DNA of 8,734 nucleotides from assembly GCA_030643245.1 (NCBI GenBank), contig DAOWME010000122.1, forward strand, positions 1-8,734. Direction: 5' to 3'. The position numbers and the translations under genes are program-made. Source of the stretch: Deltaproteobacteria bacterium. GTDB taxonomy: Bacteria; Desulfobacterota; UBA8473. Under the pieces are notes generated by a model, which was not told the origin of the DNA, did no database searches, and was given only the letters and a program-made list of their open reading frames with translations. Shown one piece after another: positions 6,785 to 8,734 of the stretch (the first letter of the stretch is position 1; the number at the start of each line of letters is the position of its first letter).

Positions 6785-7485
6785 TTTCTTCCCTCCATGA
6801 CCATATGTGTGCAGTAAAGACCGACAAAGGTGACGCTCAAAAAGTATATAAGGTCCCTTGAATCGATGATGCCTTTTGAGATATTCTGAAAGTGAAAGTC
6901 GGCCCCCAGGTACTCGAAGAATCCAAGCCATGACTGGGGGAGAAAAAAGAGCATCTTGTCAATTAAGGTCAAACTGAAACAGATGGCCATACCAATGATG
7001 AAGGCGATGATTTGGTTTCGGGTCAGCGAGGAGGCGAGCAGTCCCACACTTACAAAGGATGCTCCCAGGAGAACTGCGCCAACGTATCCCCCGACCACCG
7101 GTCCCCAATCGAGTTGGCCGAGAAGCGAGGTGGTTATAGGGTATGCAAATGTGGGAACCAACATGGCTGCGATGAATGCAACGGCGGCGAGAAATTTGCC
7201 GAGGACCACGTCCCGGAAGGTCACGGGCATGGTGAGGAGGATTTCGTAGGAACCCGTATTCAACTCCTCTGAAAAGAGCCTCATGGTCACGGCCGGTGCC
7301 ACAAACGAAAAGATAATTGGGAGGAGAACAAAGAAGTTTCGAAGGTCTGCCTGGTTGTAGATAAAGAAAGCTGTGAAGAAGAACCACCCTGTAATGAGGA
7401 GAAAAATCGATATAACTATATAGGCTATTGGTGAGATGAAATAGCCATTGAATTCTTTCTTAAGGATGTGTATGACCTGTCGCAT
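6781..7485 (-). CDS. ABC-2 type permease, GldF-like
   Basis: A 234-residue inner-membrane permease with about six hydrophobic segments: residues 16-42, 52-68, 98-115, 128-152, 158-183 and 211-227. The family signature is the stretch FVAPAVTMRLFSEE (61-74) followed by NTGSYEILLTMPVT (76-89) and VVLGKFLA (93-100), which is typical of GldF and related ABC-2 permeases. Two copies would be expected to pair with two ATPase subunits. The ATG at 7485 lies one base after the ATPase stop codon (TGATATG), with GGAG about seven bases upstream inside the ATPase gene. The frame is open to 7647, but those 54 extra codons overlap the ATPase gene and precede the natural MRQVIHILKKEF start of this family. Its TGA stop (6783-6781) overlaps the proposed TTG start of GldG. 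The length matches usual GldF (about 240 residues). Confidence 0.87.
   Translation of the reverse strand: MRQVIHILKKEFNGYFISPIAYIVISIFLLITGWFFFTAFFIYNQADLRNFFVLLPIIFSFVAPAVTMRLFSEELNTGSYEILLTMPVTFRDVVLGKFLAAVAFIAAMLVPTFAYPITTSLLGQLDWGPVVGGYVGAVLLGASFVSVGLLASSLTRNQIIAFIIGMAICFSLTLIDKMLFFLPQSWLGFFEYLGADFHFQNISKGIIDSRDLIYFLSVTFVGLYCTHMVMEGRN
6791..6796 (-). promoter_or_regulatory. Ribosome binding site that supports the TTG start of GldG
   Basis: GGAGGG on the minus strand lies six bases before TTG at 6784, inside the last codons of the permease gene. It is much better placed than the GAGGGG next to ATG 6763. Reinitiation after the permease stop is likely. Confidence 0.55.
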
Positions 7486-7486
7486 A

Positions 7487-8422
7487 TCAGTTCTCCGTAG
7501 TAAGTTCTCGAAATATGTTTTCAAGGCTTTGGGTTTCCTGGTAGAGTTCCAGCAGGGCCCAATCCGTTTCTTTGATCTTCCGGTAGATCTCTCCCCGGAG
7601 GTCCCTGGAGGATCGGCAAGTGAGTTTGAGGTTAAGAACGTCTTCATCGTTATCTACGTGCGTAGTCTCTATGACTCCGTCAATGGAAGTCAATTCCTTT
7701 TCCACGGATTGTAATATCGCGTTTTCAATGGAAATATTGATTATATAGTCTCCGCTGCCTGCCTGCCTGAGGGTCTCTGTGGTGCCATCTGCAACGATCT
7801 TTCCGCGGTTGATGATGAGAACGCGACCACATGTTGCCTCGGCTTCGTTGAGGATATGTGTGGAGAGGATAACCGTCTTCTCTTTTCCTATCTGCTTTAT
7901 GATCCCCCGAATTTCTACGATCTGGTTCGGATCAAGGCCGGAAGTGGGCTCGTCAAGGATCAGTATTTCCGGGTCGTTCATCATGGCATGGGCCAGGCCT
8001 ACCCGTTGCTTGAACCCTTTGGAGAGTTCACCGATGGGTTTGTGCATCACCTCATGAAGACCGCAGATGTCGGCCAGGTAACGAATCCTGGAGAGTTTTT
8101 TGCTCCCTCTCAGTTCCCGGATATCTGCAACGTAGTCCAGATAGTCGTAGACTAGCATGTCATGATAGAGGGGGGCATCTTCAGGGAGGTAGCCGAGTAA
8201 TTTCTTGATCTGCAGTGAATTTTCTTCAATGGTAAGATCTTTAACGCGAATACTGCCTGAGGTGGGTCGTAGAAAGCCGGTGAGCATTTGTAAAACAGTT
8301 GTCTTGCCTGCACCGTTGGGACCCAAAAGGCCCAGGACTTCTCCTTTATGGATATCAAAATCGATGCAATCTACGGCACAGAGATCACTATAGTATTTGG
8401 TAAGGTTTTCCACATGAATCAT
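7487..8422 (-). CDS. ABC transporter ATP-binding protein, GldA-like
   Basis: A 311-residue cytoplasmic ATPase that should power the GldF-like permease. Motifs in order: Walker A GPNGAGKTT (34-42); Q-loop region GYLPEDAPLY (77-86), in which Glu81 takes the place of Gln as is usual in GldA/NatA-type ATPases; signature LSKGFKQRVG (133-142); Walker B ILILDEPT (153-160) with Glu158; D-loop SGLD (161-164); and H-loop STH with His189. The C-terminal 100 residues form the extra domain typical of ABC-2 exporter ATPases. The frame is open from a TTG at 8461, but the ATG at 8422 has GAGGAG (8434-8429) at a 6-base spacing and gives the standard N-terminus MIHVENLTKYY, so it was chosen. It is the first gene of the operon; the promoter candidate is at 8465-8493. 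The stop codon is one base before the permease ATG. Confidence 0.92.
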   Translation of the reverse strand: MIHVENLTKYYSDLCAVDCIDFDIHKGEVLGLLGPNGAGKTTVLQMLTGFLRPTSGSIRVKDLTIEENSLQIKKLLGYLPEDAPLYHDMLVYDYLDYVADIRELRGSKKLSRIRYLADICGLHEVMHKPIGELSKGFKQRVGLAHAMMNDPEILILDEPTSGLDPNQIVEIRGIIKQIGKEKTVILSTHILNEAEATCGRVLIINRGKIVADGTTETLRQAGSGDYIINISIENAILQSVEKELTSIDGVIETTHVDNDEDVLNLKLTCRSSRDLRGEIYRKIKETDWALLELYQETQSLENIFRELTTEN

Positions 8423-8464
8423 GACTTTCTCCTCAATGTAAGAATTACTCTTTTTATTCAAGGT

Positions 8465-8493
8465 GTTTTAAACTAATGGTCGTTTTCTGTCAA
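8465..8493 (-). promoter_or_regulatory. Sigma70-like promoter of the Gld-type operon
   Basis: On the minus strand, TTGACA (8493-8488) is a perfect -35 box. After 17 bases comes TAAAAC (8470-8465), matching TATAAT at four of six positions. Transcription would start near 8458, giving a leader of about 36 nt to the ATG at 8422. Just upstream, a run of T and A at 8495-8503 could act as an UP element; this run is the end of repeat copy C. Confidence 0.55.
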
Positions 8494-8500
8494 GGAAAAA

Positions 8501-8574
8501 ATTGCGACCTGTGCAGTTGAGCAGGATTGCGTTAAGCGCCGGCTGCTTGCTTCGTTTGCTTCTTATGCGTAAGG
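8501..8574 (-). repeat. Dispersed repeat, copy C (inverted)
   Basis: On the minus strand, 8567-8546 is identical to 36-57 of copy A (22 of 22). After 26 unrelated or poorly matched bases, 8519-8509 is identical to 82-92 of copy A (11 of 11). Before the exact block, CCTTA at 8574-8570 may correspond to 16-20 of copy A, with about 13 bases missing in copy C. It ends with ACAGGTCGCAATTT, close to the end of the palindromic element at 3431-3445. Confidence 0.65.
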
Positions 8575-8576
8575 AC

Positions 8577-8623
8577 CTGGCCAACTTTTAAAATACTTGA
8601 GTTTTCGAAAAATAGTTGGCCGG
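8577..8623. repeat. Imperfect inverted repeat beside copy C
   Basis: GGCCAACT (8579-8586) pairs perfectly with AGTTGGCC (8614-8621), and a few further pairs extend both ends. The loop is AT-rich and contains the palindrome TTTTCGAAAA. The repeat abuts copy C. The rest of 8624-8734 shows no gene; the open frame on the minus strand there is low in quality and spans repeats. Confidence 0.55.
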
Positions 8624-8670
8624 AAAAACAAGGATTTGGAATGATTTTTGCCACAGGTGTCCTAAACTTG

Positions 8671-8688
8671 TCCCCTCGAAGGAGGGGA
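8671..8688. repeat. Compact 7-bp hairpin
   Basis: TCCCCTC (8671-8677), GAAG loop, GAGGGGA (8682-8688) is a perfect 7-bp stem. No T-run follows on the plus strand and none on the minus strand, so it is not a clear terminator. Similar short CCCCTC/GAGGGG hairpins are frequent between genes in many environmental bacteria, so this may be another small dispersed repeat. Confidence 0.4.
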
Positions 8689-8734
8689 AGTAGTATAGAT
8701 GGAAAGCATACGGTACTACCGGACGTCATTCCCG

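Noticed and set aside
6785..6931. A 49-codon N-terminal extension of the GldG frame
   Set aside because: It lies wholly inside the permease gene, and its sequence is not like GldG N-termini, which begin just before the membrane helix.
7486..7647. A 54-codon N-terminal extension of the permease frame
   Set aside because: It overlaps the ATPase gene, and the family's usual N-terminus starts at the ATG at 7485 with its own ribosome binding site.
7487..8422. Glu instead of Gln in the Q-loop region of the ATPase as a sign of inactivity
   Set aside because: GYLPE is the usual form in GldA/NatA-type ATPases, and Walker A, signature, Walker B Glu and H-loop His are all intact.
8532..8729. A 65-codon open frame on the minus strand at the right edge
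   Set aside because: It runs through repeat copy C and two hairpins, has no good ribosome binding site and no recognisable protein sequence.

Overview
The window is a chromosomal segment of a Gram-negative-type bacterium. The protein families and architecture fit Desulfobacterota (the former Deltaproteobacteria) best: a cyclohexanecarboxylate/aryl-type acyl-CoA ligase, an EI24-family membrane protein, and a GldA-GldF-GldG-DUF4340 export-type ABC operon. The taxonomic call is inference; there is no rRNA or other marker here.

Layout. Positions 1-337 hold no gene. They carry copy A of a dispersed repeat and a 183-bp element with perfect 30-bp inverted ends. Positions 338-1993 (+) encode an AMP-forming acyl-CoA ligase. 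Three bases after its stop lies copy B of the repeat (1997-2064), so the ligase gene is bracketed by direct repeats. A minus-strand EI24-family membrane protein (2177-2893) converges on it. Positions 2894-3592 are a 699-bp AT-rich gap without a convincing gene. It holds a nested inverted repeat, a compact palindromic element that folds as two hairpins inside an outer stem, and two terminator-like hairpins on the minus strand.

Positions 8422 down to 3593 form a tight four-gene minus-strand operon: ABC ATPase (GldA-like), ABC-2 type permease (GldF-like), GldG-like auxiliary membrane protein, and DUF4340 protein. Junctions are a 1-bp gap, a 4-bp overlap or an 18-bp gap (depending on the GldG start), and a 12-bp gap. 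A sigma70-like promoter (TTGACA-17-TAAAAC) lies at 8465-8493. Copy C of the repeat sits in inverted orientation just upstream of it. Positions 8575-8734 hold more inverted repeats and no gene.

How the genes work together. The ATPase and permease should form the core ABC transporter. GldG and the DUF4340 protein are anchored in the inner membrane, with large domains on the periplasmic side. In Bacteroidetes the GldAFG set is needed for gliding, but these homologues are widespread in non-gliding bacteria and their substrate is unknown. I see no defence system, CRISPR array, RNA gene or clearly new multi-gene system. The least explained material is the set of small repeats, three of which share a common end motif.
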